Translations under genes and position numbers: made by a program
Shown here: positions 38,262-47,105 of the stretch, one piece after another
How the letters are laid out: each line of letters begins with the position of its first letter
Numbering within the stretch: position 1 is the stretch's first letter
Origin: Bosea sp. AS-1
GTDB taxonomy: Bacteria; Pseudomonadota; Alphaproteobacteria; Rhizobiales; Beijerinckiaceae
Length of the DNA stretch: 64,000 bases
Assembly: GCF_002220095.1 (NCBI RefSeq)
Contig: NZ_CP022372.1
Location: 4,436,501-4,500,500, forward strand
Direction: 5' to 3'
Notes under the pieces: model-generated
Databases searched by the model: none
Told to the model about the DNA's origin: nothing
What the model saw: only the letters and a program-made list of their open reading frames with translations

Positions 38262-38293
38262 GCTGCCGGTGTTCATGCTGCAGAGGTGGCGTC

Positions 38294-39235
38294 ATGTTCG
38301 ATGCGTTCACGGTGAATGAGGACCGCACCGGTCCGGCTCTCCTCGAAAGCTGCGAGGTGATCGATGCCATCCGCTACAAGGCGGGCTTCCTGCCGGAAGT
38401 GGAGCTTGCCTATGAGGCGGCCATCAAGACGCTATGGGTGACGATCCGCCCGGAGCTGAAGCCAGTCTTCACGCTGCAGCTGCTCGACAGCCTGGTGAAG
38501 ATCCAGAGCGCGATCTTCGCGCTCTGGGGCGCGCCCGACCAATATCACCGTGCACCGGTGCGCTTCCTCGCCTTCCGCGGAACCGGCCCGTTCTTCACAC
38601 TGGGCGGCGATCTCGACTTCTATCTCGACTGTCTGGCCAAGAACGATCGCGCGGCGCTGGCGGAATATGCCCGCCTCTCCGCCGAAGGCGCGATCTGGAA
38701 CAGCAGCGGTCTCAACGGCCTCGTGGTGACGCTGTCGACCATCCACGCCAAGGCGATCGGTGGCGGCATCGACGCGCCACGCTCCTGCAACGTGATGATC
38801 GCCGAGGAGCAGGCTTCGTTCGTCTATCCCGAGATCAAGTTCAATCACTTCCCGATCACGGCGGTCGCGATTCTGTCGCGGCGGATGGGGCCGCGCGCTG
38901 CCGAGAAGCTGCTGATGTCGGGCGAGGAGATGAGCGCGCAGACCTTCATGGAGGCGGGCGGGCTCGAGGCCGTCGTGCCGACCGGCACCGGCGAAGCGTG
39001 GATCCGGAAGTATTGCGCCGATTCCCTGCCGATCCATGCGGCGAAGACGGCACTGTTCACTGCCTTCAACCGGCGCGCCGGCGATCTGCGCGAGGAGCTG
39101 TCGCATCTCGGCCAGATCTGGGCCGACTGCATGCTGCGTCTCAGCCCGAGCGCGATCTCCAAGTTGCAGCGCATCGCGCAGACCCAGGACCGCATGCTGG
39201 CGCGCGTCTACCAGCGACAGATGGAGACCGCCTGA
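38294..39235 (+). CDS. RpfF-like crotonase-fold protein (putative DSF-family signal synthase)
   Basis: 313 aa; GAGGTGG precedes the ATG. Crotonase fold with oxyanion-hole stretch FFTLGGDLDFY (about residues 100-110). In Xanthomonas RpfF the active site uses Glu141 and Glu161, in GGGFE and LPE. Here IGGGID puts Asp160 and YPE puts Glu180, exactly 20 residues apart as in RpfF, and the FNHFP stretch that follows is also RpfF-like. RpfF makes cis-2-unsaturated fatty acid signals from acyl-ACP. A GGDEF-EAL protein is encoded next, the usual output of DSF signalling. An ordinary enoyl-CoA hydratase is less likely. Confidence 0.7.
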   Translation: MFDAFTVNEDRTGPALLESCEVIDAIRYKAGFLPEVELAYEAAIKTLWVTIRPELKPVFTLQLLDSLVKIQSAIFALWGAPDQYHRAPVRFLAFRGTGPFFTLGGDLDFYLDCLAKNDRAALAEYARLSAEGAIWNSSGLNGLVVTLSTIHAKAIGGGIDAPRSCNVMIAEEQASFVYPEIKFNHFPITAVAILSRRMGPRAAEKLLMSGEEMSAQTFMEAGGLEAVVPTGTGEAWIRKYCADSLPIHAAKTALFTAFNRRAGDLREELSHLGQIWADCMLRLSPSAISKLQRIAQTQDRMLARVYQRQMETA

Positions 39236-39430
39236 AAGCAACCGCCGGCTGTGGGACTTTATCCCTTTCAATCCGCAAGACGGGTGGCGTCTATTTCTTC
39301 GCGCCCCTGATCGAAGATTGAATCAAACTCTCACGAAGCATTTACTTCTGCCAACCTAAAGCTTCAGATCACGTGAGACGTCCGGACACCTCACGCATCG
39401 AGCCGCCCGCAGCGGCAAAGGCAGGAGTGA

Positions 39431-41761
39431 ATGGCAGACGCTTTCCAGCGTTTGATGGCCAGGGGGCGGCGCGAGCGGGGCGATGACTTCGACCTGACCG
39501 GCTATACCCTGCTGGTCAACTCGCTGTTCTCCTCCCCCGCCTCGATCATTCCCGGCGGCATTGCCGGCATGCTCACCCCGTTTCTGTGCTGGGTCTCGAC
39601 GGGGCGCTTCATCTTCGTGCAGTTGACCCTGCTGGTGACGCTGGTCGTCGTCCTGCGCCTGGTCACGCTCATCGCCTATCGGCGCCACAACCACGCGGGC
39701 GACAGCTACGCCGAGACGCGGCGTTGGGACCGCGACTACTTTCTCGGCGCGACCGCCTTCAGCGCCGTGCTTGGCTACAGCTGTTACGTCGCATTGGTGC
39801 AGACCGACGACGCCGCCGCGCACATCACCTCGGTCTCCTCGACGATCGCGCTTGCCTCGGGTTACGTCGCGCGCAATGCCGGGCGGCCAAAATTCGTCGC
39901 CGTCCAACTGCTGGCCTTCTGCATCCCGATGGCAATCGGACTGATCGCCGCCAACAACCCCTACTACAAATATATCGGCTACTTTGCCTTCCTTTACGTC
40001 GCCACGAACATCGCGATCACCAACTCCCTGCATCGCAACCTGCTCGCCCTCAGCGATGCGACCAAGCAGTCGAAGGGGCTCGCGACCGCCCTGCACTCGC
40101 AGAACCTGACGCTCGACGCCGCGTTGAACACGATGATCGACGGGTTGGCGATGTTCGACCGCAGCCTCAAGCTCGCGGTCAGCAACGCCCCGCACAGCGC
40201 GCTCTATGGCCTGCCGGAGACGCTCGCCTTGCCGGGCACGCCCCTGACGGCGATCGCGCGCTTCCTGGTGGAGCGGCAGGTGATCAGCTCCGAGCAGCTC
40301 CGCGATATCCGCTCCGCCCTGGTTTCGGTGCAATCGACGCAGCAGGCTGCGAGCCAGGAAGTCGTCACCCGCGGCGGGCTCGTGCTCGTCGTGACCTTCG
40401 CCCCTGCGGCCGAAGGCGGCATCCTGATGCTGACCGAGGATGCAACCGAGCGAAAACGGACCGAGGCTCGCATCGAGCAGATGGCGCGCTTCGATGAGCT
40501 GACGGGCCTCGCAAACCGCTTCGAATACAACCGCCATATCGAGGAGGCCTTCGCGCGGCTCGAACGAACCGGCGAGGCCTTCGCGCTGCTCTATGTCGAC
40601 CTCGACGGCTTCAAGCAGGTCAATGACAGCCTCGGGCACGATATCGGCGACCTGGTGCTGATGGAGACGGCGAGCCGCCTGCGCAACGCCATCCGCGGCA
40701 ACGACATGCTGGCGCGCTTCGGCGGCGACGAGTTCCTGCTGATCCTGCCCTCGGCCGATCACGCGGTGGTCACGGCTATCGCCCAGCGCATGATCGACAG
40801 CATGACGCGGTCTTTCGATGTCGACGGCAAGACCGTCTACGTCACGGCCAGCATCGGCATCGCGATGGCCCCCGCCGACGGCATGTCGCCGGCCGACCTG
40901 CTGCGCCACGCCGACACCGCGCTCTACAAGGCGAAATCGGCGGGGCGCAACACGCAGATGTTCTTCAACCCGGCCATGGCCGAGGAGATGACCGAGCGGC
41001 ACGAGATCGAAGTCGACCTGCGCAAGGCCTGCACCGACGGCTCGCTTGAACTCTTCTACCAGCCAATCGTCGACCTGAAGACGCAGACCGTCGTGTCGCG
41101 CGAGGCACTGATGCGCTGGCGCCACCCGACTCGCGGCATGGTGCCCGCCGGCATCTTCATCCCGATCGCCGAGCAGTCCGGGCTGATCGCCGCCATGGGC
41201 GACTGGGCCATCCGACAGGCCTGCAAGGACGCTGCCGGCTGGGAGCCGGGGGTCGGTGTCTCGGTCAATGTCTCGCCATTGCAGTTCCGCGAGCCGCGCC
41301 GCCTCGTCGACACCGTGAAGGAAGCGCTGATCGCCTCGGGGCTGAGCTCGCGGCGGCTGACGCTCGAGATCACCGAATCGCTGCTGATCGAGGACAACAA
41401 GCTGACGCTCTCCGTGCTCGAGGAGCTCAAGGCGCTCGGAGTGAGCTTCGCCCTCGACGATTTCGGAACGGGCTATTCCGCGCTCGGCTATCTCTCCGCC
41501 TATCCCATCGCCCAGGTGAAGATCGACCAGAGCTTTGCCCGCGACGTTCACACCAGCGAGGCCCCGAAGGCCATCATCGAGGCGGTCTGCCAACTCGCCC
41601 GGCGCCTGCAGATGAACGTCGTGGTCGAAGGCATCGAGACCGAGCAGCAGCGCATCGCCGTGCAGCTGCTGGGTGCCCATCGGGCGCAAGGCTATCTGTT
41701 CGGCAAGCCGGAAAGCCTCTCGACCATCAAGCGCAAAGGCAACGGGCGCAGCGTGGCCTGA
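39431..41761 (+). CDS. Membrane PAS-GGDEF-EAL cyclic-di-GMP protein
   Basis: 776 aa; GGAG lies 5 bases before the ATG. About five to six membrane helices in residues 25-200 with no HAMP, a PAS-like segment (about 225-340: LNTMIDGLAMFDRSLKLAV), GGDEF at 431-435 with an RxxD inhibitory site at 422-425, and EAL at 558-560 with DDFGTGYSALGYL and further metal ligands intact. Both synthase and phosphodiesterase halves look competent, so direction is probably set by the sensor part. It lies 195 bases after the RpfF-like gene, suggesting it reads or is controlled by that signal. Confidence 0.92.
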   Translation: MADAFQRLMARGRRERGDDFDLTGYTLLVNSLFSSPASIIPGGIAGMLTPFLCWVSTGRFIFVQLTLLVTLVVVLRLVTLIAYRRHNHAGDSYAETRRWDRDYFLGATAFSAVLGYSCYVALVQTDDAAAHITSVSSTIALASGYVARNAGRPKFVAVQLLAFCIPMAIGLIAANNPYYKYIGYFAFLYVATNIAITNSLHRNLLALSDATKQSKGLATALHSQNLTLDAALNTMIDGLAMFDRSLKLAVSNAPHSALYGLPETLALPGTPLTAIARFLVERQVISSEQLRDIRSALVSVQSTQQAASQEVVTRGGLVLVVTFAPAAEGGILMLTEDATERKRTEARIEQMARFDELTGLANRFEYNRHIEEAFARLERTGEAFALLYVDLDGFKQVNDSLGHDIGDLVLMETASRLRNAIRGNDMLARFGGDEFLLILPSADHAVVTAIAQRMIDSMTRSFDVDGKTVYVTASIGIAMAPADGMSPADLLRHADTALYKAKSAGRNTQMFFNPAMAEEMTERHEIEVDLRKACTDGSLELFYQPIVDLKTQTVVSREALMRWRHPTRGMVPAGIFIPIAEQSGLIAAMGDWAIRQACKDAAGWEPGVGVSVNVSPLQFREPRRLVDTVKEALIASGLSSRRLTLEITESLLIEDNKLTLSVLEELKALGVSFALDDFGTGYSALGYLSAYPIAQVKIDQSFARDVHTSEAPKAIIEAVCQLARRLQMNVVVEGIETEQQRIAVQLLGAHRAQGYLFGKPESLSTIKRKGNGRSVA

Positions 41762-41848
41762 GCGCGGCATCCTTCGTCGCATCGGCCTTGATTCCGCCGT
41801 TGCAACCAAGCATCTGCGATAGGGACAGCAGGCGGAACGGATCACCCG

Positions 41849-43309
41849 GTGAGCGATGCGACGGCCAAGGCGGCGAAACCCGCCGTACTGACACCCGATC
41901 TTTGCGTCATCGGCGCAGGCGCCAGGGGCATCGCGCTGGCGACGGCGGCTGCCGCCTTCGGCGTGCCGGTCGTGCTGATCGAGCGCGAAGCTGCGGGCGG
42001 GCGGCACATCGAGCTTGCTGCCAAAGCGCTCATCGAGGCTGCTGCACGCGCGCAAGACCTGCGCGAGGCTGGCCGGCTCGGCATCCAGGCCGATCCCCCG
42101 CGCGTGAACGATGCGCAGATCCACGACCATATCCAGCGAGCGCTGGCCGTCACTCTCGCCAACCAGCGGCCGGAACGGCTTGCCGTGCTGGGCATCCGTC
42201 TGATCCGGGGCGAGGCCCATTTCACCGGACGCGGCAGCCTCAAGGTCGGGGACATCACGGTGAAGGCCCGGCGCTTCGCCATCGCGACCGGATCGCGGAC
42301 CGAACTTCCGGCGCTGCCTGGACTGGCAAGCCTTGATCCGGCGCTGATCCTGACCGGAGACGACCTGCCCGCGCTGACGCGTCTGCCGGAGCGGCTCGCG
42401 GTCCTCGGTGGAGGCGCTTCCGCCGTCGCACTGGCACAGGCCTTTGCGCGGCTCGGCAGCACCGTCACCCTGATCTGCCCCACCGGTATTCTGCCGGAAC
42501 ATGATGCCGAGGCGGTGATGACCCTGCGCCAACGGCTCCTGCGCGAAGGCGTGAGACTGCACGAGGACGGCGAGATCGCGCATGTCGAAAGCCACCGCAC
42601 GGGCCTGGGCCTGACCGTCACGGGGCTTGCCGGCGAGAGCGCGATCGAGGTTTCACGCCTCCTCGTCGCCGGCCACAGAAAGCCCGACATCGAAGCGCTC
42701 GACCTCGACCTCGCCGGCGTCCGTAGCGATGCTGCCGGCGCGACGGTCGACAAGAGCCTGCGGACCGATAATCGCCGAATCTACGCGCTGGGGAGCTGCG
42801 CCGGCGGAGCAGCAGCAGGATCGCGCGATTTCGCCAGCGACGACCAGATCGGGCTGGTGCTGCGCAGTGTGCTGTTTCGCCGCAATGGCTCGCTCGACCG
42901 GGCCAGCCATCCCCGCATCGCCTGGTGCCGGCCGGAAATCGCATCGGTCGGCGACTGGCAGGCGGCCAAGGACGCACGGCCGGGCACGCTGCGCTTCCTG
43001 CGCTGGCCCTTTGCCGAGGCACCGGGAGCGGCTGCAGCCGGCAGGAGCGAGGGTTATGTCAAACTCGTCACCGACCGGAAGGGGCGTCTGCGCGGCGTCA
43101 CCATCGTCGGGGACGGCGCAGGCGAGCTGATCATGCCCTGGAGCATCGCCCTGAAGGCAGGCCTCGATGTCCAAGCCATGGCGGAGGGCGCCTTTCCGGC
43201 GCTGGCGGCCTCCGCAGCATCCCGCAGCGCGGCGCTGACGTTCCATGGACCTGCGACGACGAGCCCCGGCCTGCGCCGGCTCATCGGCTTTCTGCGCCGT
43301 TTCGGCTAA
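41849..43309 (+). CDS. FAD/NAD(P)-binding protein of the disulfide-reductase family without the redox disulfide
   Basis: 486 aa from GTG 41849. FAD motif VIGAGARGIALATAAAAFG near residue 20, second dinucleotide motif VLGGGASAVALAQAFARLG near 190, and a C-terminal dimerisation domain like that of dihydrolipoamide dehydrogenase. Where the family has GGTCLNVGCIPSK, this protein reads AGGRHIELAAKAL, so both active cysteines are missing. The C-terminal His-Glu pair is also not found (GAFPALAASAAS). It cannot be a normal lipoamide/mercuric reductase; a flavin-based sensor or another oxidoreductase is likely. It ends 10 bases before the histidine kinase. Confidence 0.8.
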   Translation: MSDATAKAAKPAVLTPDLCVIGAGARGIALATAAAAFGVPVVLIEREAAGGRHIELAAKALIEAAARAQDLREAGRLGIQADPPRVNDAQIHDHIQRALAVTLANQRPERLAVLGIRLIRGEAHFTGRGSLKVGDITVKARRFAIATGSRTELPALPGLASLDPALILTGDDLPALTRLPERLAVLGGGASAVALAQAFARLGSTVTLICPTGILPEHDAEAVMTLRQRLLREGVRLHEDGEIAHVESHRTGLGLTVTGLAGESAIEVSRLLVAGHRKPDIEALDLDLAGVRSDAAGATVDKSLRTDNRRIYALGSCAGGAAAGSRDFASDDQIGLVLRSVLFRRNGSLDRASHPRIAWCRPEIASVGDWQAAKDARPGTLRFLRWPFAEAPGAAAAGRSEGYVKLVTDRKGRLRGVTIVGDGAGELIMPWSIALKAGLDVQAMAEGAFPALAASAASRSAALTFHGPATTSPGLRRLIGFLRRFG

Positions 43310-43319
43310 GGTCCGACGG

Positions 43320-44777
43320 ATGCACGAGCCCGGCTCGCCCAGACACGACCTGTCGATCAGCATGCCGCGCGGCCTGACGCGACTCGGCCTCTCGGCCAAG
43401 CTCCTGCTCGTCACCGTGCTGTTCGTGATGCTGGCGGAGGTGCTGATCTATGTTCCCTCCATCGCGAATTTCCGGCGCAACTGGCTGAACGACCGGATCG
43501 CGGCGGCACAGGTCGCGGCGCTGGTGCTGGAAGGCGCGCCCGAGGACGGGCTGCCGGAAGGCAGCGAGAACCGGCTGCTGATGGGCGTCGGCGCGCGGGC
43601 GATCGCCGCCCGCGTCGGCGGCGCGCGCCGGCTGCTCAGCCTCGACTCGATGCCACCACCCGAGGTCGCGCGCTCCGTCGACCTGCGCAATCTCGACTGG
43701 TGGACCTCGATCCGCGAGGCCATTTCAGTGCTGATCGCACCGGCCACCATGCCGATCCGCGTCGTCGGCGAGGCCGTCGGCGGGGCAGACTTCGTCGAGA
43801 TCGTCATCGATGAGGCGCCGCTCCGGCGGGCGATGCTGAAATTCTCCTGGAGCCTGCTACTGATCTCGTTGCTGCTGATCGGCCTCACGGCGCTTGCCGT
43901 CTACATCGCGCTCAATTCCCTGATCGTCGGCCCGATCCGGCAGCTCGCCGCCAATGTGATGGAGTTCGAAGCCGAACCCGAGAACCCGCAGCGCGTCATC
44001 GAACCGTCGCTCAGGGCCGACGAGATCGGCGAGGCGGAACGCGCGCTTGCCCGCATGCAGATGACACTCGCCGGCGAGTTGCGCACCAAGAAGCACCTCG
44101 CCGAACTCGGCCTCGCCGTCAGCAAGATCAATCACGACCTGCGCAACATGCTGGCAGCGGCGCAGCTCATGTCCGATCAACTCGTCGAGACGCGCGACGC
44201 CAAGATCCGCCGCTTCGCGCCGCGGTTGATCGCGACGCTGGGCCGCGCCATCGAATTCTGCCAGGCCACCCTCGCCTATGGCCGCGCGGCAGAGGCGACC
44301 CCAGCGATCCGGCAGGTCACGCTACGCCAGCTCGTCGCCGAGCAGGCTGAGTTGCTGGGCCTGCCCGACAACAAGCAACTGCGCTTCGACAATCAGGTGC
44401 CGGCCGAGCTCACCGCGGCCTGTGACCCCGACCAGATGGCGCGCGTGCTGACCAATCTGATGCGCAATGCCATCCAGGCCCTCACCCAGGCAGGCGCGGA
44501 AGCCGGCAGCCAGCCGTTGCTGACCGTGACCGGGGCTCCCACGAACGGGTCGGTGACGCTGCGCGTCATCGACAACGGCCCGGGCGTGCCACAGCGGGCG
44601 CGTGCCAACCTGTTCCAGGCCTTTCGCGGCTCGGTTACGCCGGGTGGCACCGGCCTCGGCCTTGCCGTCGCGGCCGAGCTCGTGCGGCTCCATGGCGGCA
44701 CGATCGAGCTCGAGCCTTCACCGGTCGGAGCTGTCTTCCGCGTCTCTCTGCCGCTGCGGCGCGGCAACGGGCACTGA
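43320..44777 (+). CDS. Sensor histidine kinase
   Basis: 485 aa from ATG 43320. TM1 (KLLLVTVLFVMLAEVLIYV), a periplasmic domain of about 130 aa, TM2 (SLLLISLLLIGLTALAVYIA), HAMP, phospho-acceptor His in SKINHDLRNMLAA, and an ATPase domain with N-box NLMRNAIQA, DNGPG and GTGLGLAV. No response regulator is adjacent; the nearest is the LuxR-type one at 47517-48197 on the other strand. The 10-base gap to the flavoprotein gene implies co-expression. Confidence 0.93.
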   Translation: MHEPGSPRHDLSISMPRGLTRLGLSAKLLLVTVLFVMLAEVLIYVPSIANFRRNWLNDRIAAAQVAALVLEGAPEDGLPEGSENRLLMGVGARAIAARVGGARRLLSLDSMPPPEVARSVDLRNLDWWTSIREAISVLIAPATMPIRVVGEAVGGADFVEIVIDEAPLRRAMLKFSWSLLLISLLLIGLTALAVYIALNSLIVGPIRQLAANVMEFEAEPENPQRVIEPSLRADEIGEAERALARMQMTLAGELRTKKHLAELGLAVSKINHDLRNMLAAAQLMSDQLVETRDAKIRRFAPRLIATLGRAIEFCQATLAYGRAAEATPAIRQVTLRQLVAEQAELLGLPDNKQLRFDNQVPAELTAACDPDQMARVLTNLMRNAIQALTQAGAEAGSQPLLTVTGAPTNGSVTLRVIDNGPGVPQRARANLFQAFRGSVTPGGTGLGLAVAAELVRLHGGTIELEPSPVGAVFRVSLPLRRGNGH

Positions 44778-44797
44778 CGGCCCGCCTGGGGTGCGTT

Positions 44798-45427
44798 CTA
44801 TTGGCTCGCCCAGATCACGCGGGCCATGAAGGCGACATCGGCGAGGTTCAGCACCCGGTCGGGATGCTCGGGATTGAGCGAGGCAAGTTCGACCGTCTTG
44901 GCGGTCTGGCGCTTGAGCTGCTTGGCCAGCACCTCGCCCTCCACCGTCTTGACCACGACACGATCGCCACGCCGCACCGTCGCGGTCGGCGAGACGATGA
45001 TGGTATCGCCGTCGCGATAGAGCGGCAGCATCGAATCGCCCGAAATCTCCAGCGCATAGGCCTTCTCGTCGGCGGCACCGGGGAAGGCGACCTCCTCCCA
45101 GCCGGCACCGACCGGAAAGCCGCCATCGTCGAAGAAACCGCCCGAACCGGCTTGGGCAAAGCCGATCAGCGGGATGGTGCGGGCCGGCGCGGCCTCGCGC
45201 CGCATCACCACGCTCATGAACTCGTCGAGCGAGGCGCCCGTCGCGACCAGGATCTTCGCGATCGATTCGGTCGAGGGCCAGCGCTCGCGCCCGTCCGGTC
45301 CCGTGCGCTTGGACCGGTTGAAGGTGGTGGCGTCGAGCCCGGCCTTGCGAGCGAGCCCCGAAGCGGTGAATCCATAGCGCTGGGCGAGCGTGTCGATCGC
45401 CCCCCAGATCTGGTCATGTGACAGCAT
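44798..45427 (-). CDS. LexA/CI-like repressor with HTH and S24 peptidase domain
   Basis: 209 aa. N-terminal HTH-like region (TASGLARKAGLDATTFNRS) and a C-terminal S24 domain with the Ser in SGDSMLPLYRDGD and Lys in VVVKTVEGEVLAKQL, the pair that performs self-cleavage in LexA/UmuD/CI. The linker (RTIPLIGFAQAGSGGFFDD) holds an Ala-Gly site, the usual cleavage bond. Not canonical LexA: the HTH differs and the length is shorter. It probably responds to DNA damage or another stress and represses itself through the palindrome at 45471-45490. Confidence 0.88.
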   Translation of the reverse strand: MLSHDQIWGAIDTLAQRYGFTASGLARKAGLDATTFNRSKRTGPDGRERWPSTESIAKILVATGASLDEFMSVVMRREAAPARTIPLIGFAQAGSGGFFDDGGFPVGAGWEEVAFPGAADEKAYALEISGDSMLPLYRDGDTIIVSPTATVRRGDRVVVKTVEGEVLAKQLKRQTAKTVELASLNPEHPDRVLNLADVAFMARVIWASQ

Positions 45428-45463
45428 CGTGCGGGCCTCGCAGGGCTCTTGCCGTTGGGCGGG

Positions 45464-45490
45464 GATAGGCGATAGGAAATATACCCTATC
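45464..45490. promoter_or_regulatory. Candidate operator of the S24-type repressor
   Basis: GATAGG at 45464-45469 and 45471-45476, and CCTATC at 45485-45490. The core 45471-45490 is a 20-base palindrome matching in 8 of 10 pairs (GATAGGnnAT-ATnnCCTATC). It lies 44 bases upstream of the repressor start and about 100 upstream of the divergent DUF952 gene, a fitting place for autoregulation. Confidence 0.5.
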
Positions 45491-45593
45491 ACGTAAGATT
45501 TCAATCCGATTCTCGCCACATTCGCGACACGGCTTGCGGAAAGCTCCTGCCAGTGTCTATGCCGGCTGGGGCCGTTTCCGCGCGAGAACTCAG

Positions 45594-45935
45594 ATGCCGC
45601 TGATCTACAAGATATGCCCCGCTGCCCTGTGGCGCGACGCCGAAGGAAAAGGCCGCTTCGACGGCGCGCCGGTCGACCTCTCGGACGGCTACATCCATTT
45701 CTCGACCGGCGCGCAGCTCGCCGAGACCGCAGCGAAACATTTCGCCGGGCAGGACGGGCTGCTGCTGATCGCAATCGACGATTCGCGGCTGGGCGAAGCG
45801 CTGCGCTACGAGCCTTCGCGCGGCGGCGCGCTATTTCCGCATCTCTATGCGGCGCTCGACCCGAAGGCCATACGCTGGGTGGCGCAGCTGCCACTGAAAC
45901 CCGATGGCGGCCACGCGATTCCGGCCGATCTCTAG
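45594..45935 (+). CDS. DUF952 family protein
   Basis: 113 aa from ATG 45594. Pattern MPLIYKICPAALWRDA, VDLSDGYIHFSTGAQLAETA and GALFPHLYAALDPKAIRW is characteristic of DUF952, a small globular cytoplasmic family with unknown function, sometimes described as glutathione-S-transferase-like. Divergent from the S24 repressor and 72 bases upstream of pyrD, with which it may share a transcript. Confidence 0.88.
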   Translation: MPLIYKICPAALWRDAEGKGRFDGAPVDLSDGYIHFSTGAQLAETAAKHFAGQDGLLLIAIDDSRLGEALRYEPSRGGALFPHLYAALDPKAIRWVAQLPLKPDGGHAIPADL

Positions 45936-46007
45936 CCCCGCCCCAACCCTGCAGCTGCGGCGAAAAATCGATATCCATCGGCGCCCGCGATGTTCTAAAG
46001 ACCCCGC

Positions 46008-47096
46008 ATGCTCGCAAGCCTCTTCCACCTCGCCCGCCCTCTGATTCACCGGATGGATGCGGAGACGGCGCATCGCATGACGGTTGCAGCGCTGGCGGCG
46101 GCCCCCGCCCTGAAGCCCTCCCCCGACGATCCGGTGCTGACGACGGAAGCCTTCGGCCTGTCCTTCCCGAATCCGGTCGGGCTCGCCGCCGGCTTCGACA
46201 AGCATGCCGAGGCGATCGACGGCGCGCTGGGACTGGGCTTCGGCTTCGTCGAGGTCGGCGGGGTGACGCCGCTGCCGCAGCCCGGCAACCCGCGCCCGCG
46301 CGTCTTCCGGCTGGCCGAGGACGAGGCTGTCATCAACCGCTACGGCTTCAACAGCGAAGGGGTGGAAGCCGTCGCCAAGCGACTTGCCGCCCGGCGCGAA
46401 CGGGGTGGCATCGTCGGCGTCAATCTCGGCGCCAACAAGGAGTCGGCCGATCGGGAGCAGGACTACGCCATCCTGGCGCGGCGCCTGGCGCCGCTCGCGG
46501 ATTTTCTCACGATCAACGTCTCCTCGCCCAATACGCCGGGCCTGCGCAACCTGCAGGCCGAGAGCGCGCTGGACGATCTCGTCGCCCGCACGCTCGCCGC
46601 TCGCGACGAGGCCGCAGCCGGCAGCAAGCGCACGCCGGTCCTGCTCAAGATCGCCCCCGACCTGACGCTGCCCGAGCTCGACGGCATGGTCGCGGTCGCA
46701 CGGGCGCGCGGCATCGACGGCATGATCGTCTCGAACACCACGGTGGCGCGGCCGGAAACGCTCCGCAATGCTGCGAAGACCGAGACCGGCGGGCTCTCGG
46801 GCAAGCCGCTCTTCGCGGCATCGACCCGTATCCTGGCCGAGACCTTCCTGCGTGTCGAAGGACAGTTTCCGCTGATCGGCGTCGGCGGCATCGATTCGGC
46901 CGAGGCCGCCTTCGCCAAGATCCGGGCCGGAGCCACGCTGGTGCAGCTCTATTCGGCGCTGGTCTACAAGGGGCCGGGGCTGGTCAAGGAGATCAAGGCC
47001 GGGCTGGCCTCGCAGGCACGCCGGGCCGGGCTGCCACGCCTCACCGCCTTGATCGGCCGCGACGCCGCCGCGATCGCGCGCGGCGAAGGGTTGTAG
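46008..47096 (+). CDS. pyrD: Dihydroorotate dehydrogenase (quinone)
   Basis: 362 aa class 2 enzyme. N-terminal amphipathic helices ([20 protein letters not shown]) for membrane association, FMN motifs [15 protein letters not shown] and [20 protein letters not shown], and [14 protein letters not shown] with the Ser base that distinguishes class 2. Oxidises dihydroorotate to orotate with ubiquinone in pyrimidine synthesis. Convergent with the DUF6460 gene. Confidence 0.96.
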   Translation: MLASLFHLARPLIHRMDAETAHRMTVAALAAAPALKPSPDDPVLTTEAFGLSFPNPVGLAAGFDKHAEAIDGALGLGFGFVEVGGVTPLPQPGNPRPRVFRLAEDEAVINRYGFNSEGVEAVAKRLAARRERGGIVGVNLGANKESADREQDYAILARRLAPLADFLTINVSSPNTPGLRNLQAESALDDLVARTLAARDEAAAGSKRTPVLLKIAPDLTLPELDGMVAVARARGIDGMIVSNTTVARPETLRNAAKTETGGLSGKPLFAASTRILAETFLRVEGQFPLIGVGGIDSAEAAFAKIRAGATLVQLYSALVYKGPGLVKEIKAGLASQARRAGLPRLTALIGRDAAAIARGEGL

Positions 47097-47105
47097 GAGC
47101 TCAGC

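Larger units (their letters stand above)
37851..38293. other. 443-base AT-richer intergenic region
   Basis: No protein gene seen. The right half (38070-38270) is distinctly AT-rich compared with its surroundings and carries the palindrome at 38182-38194, TTAA tetramers at 38205 and 38214, and a direct repeat of CGTTTAC (38235 and 38255). It most likely holds promoters for both the murA-side operon and the RpfF-like gene. Confidence 0.6.

Noticed and set aside
39356..42595. A 1079-codon open frame on the minus strand
   Set aside because: It lies wholly opposite the GGDEF-EAL and flavoprotein genes, has a repetitive Asp/Glu/Arg/His-rich composition and no domain. It is a by-product of GC-rich codons on the coding strand.
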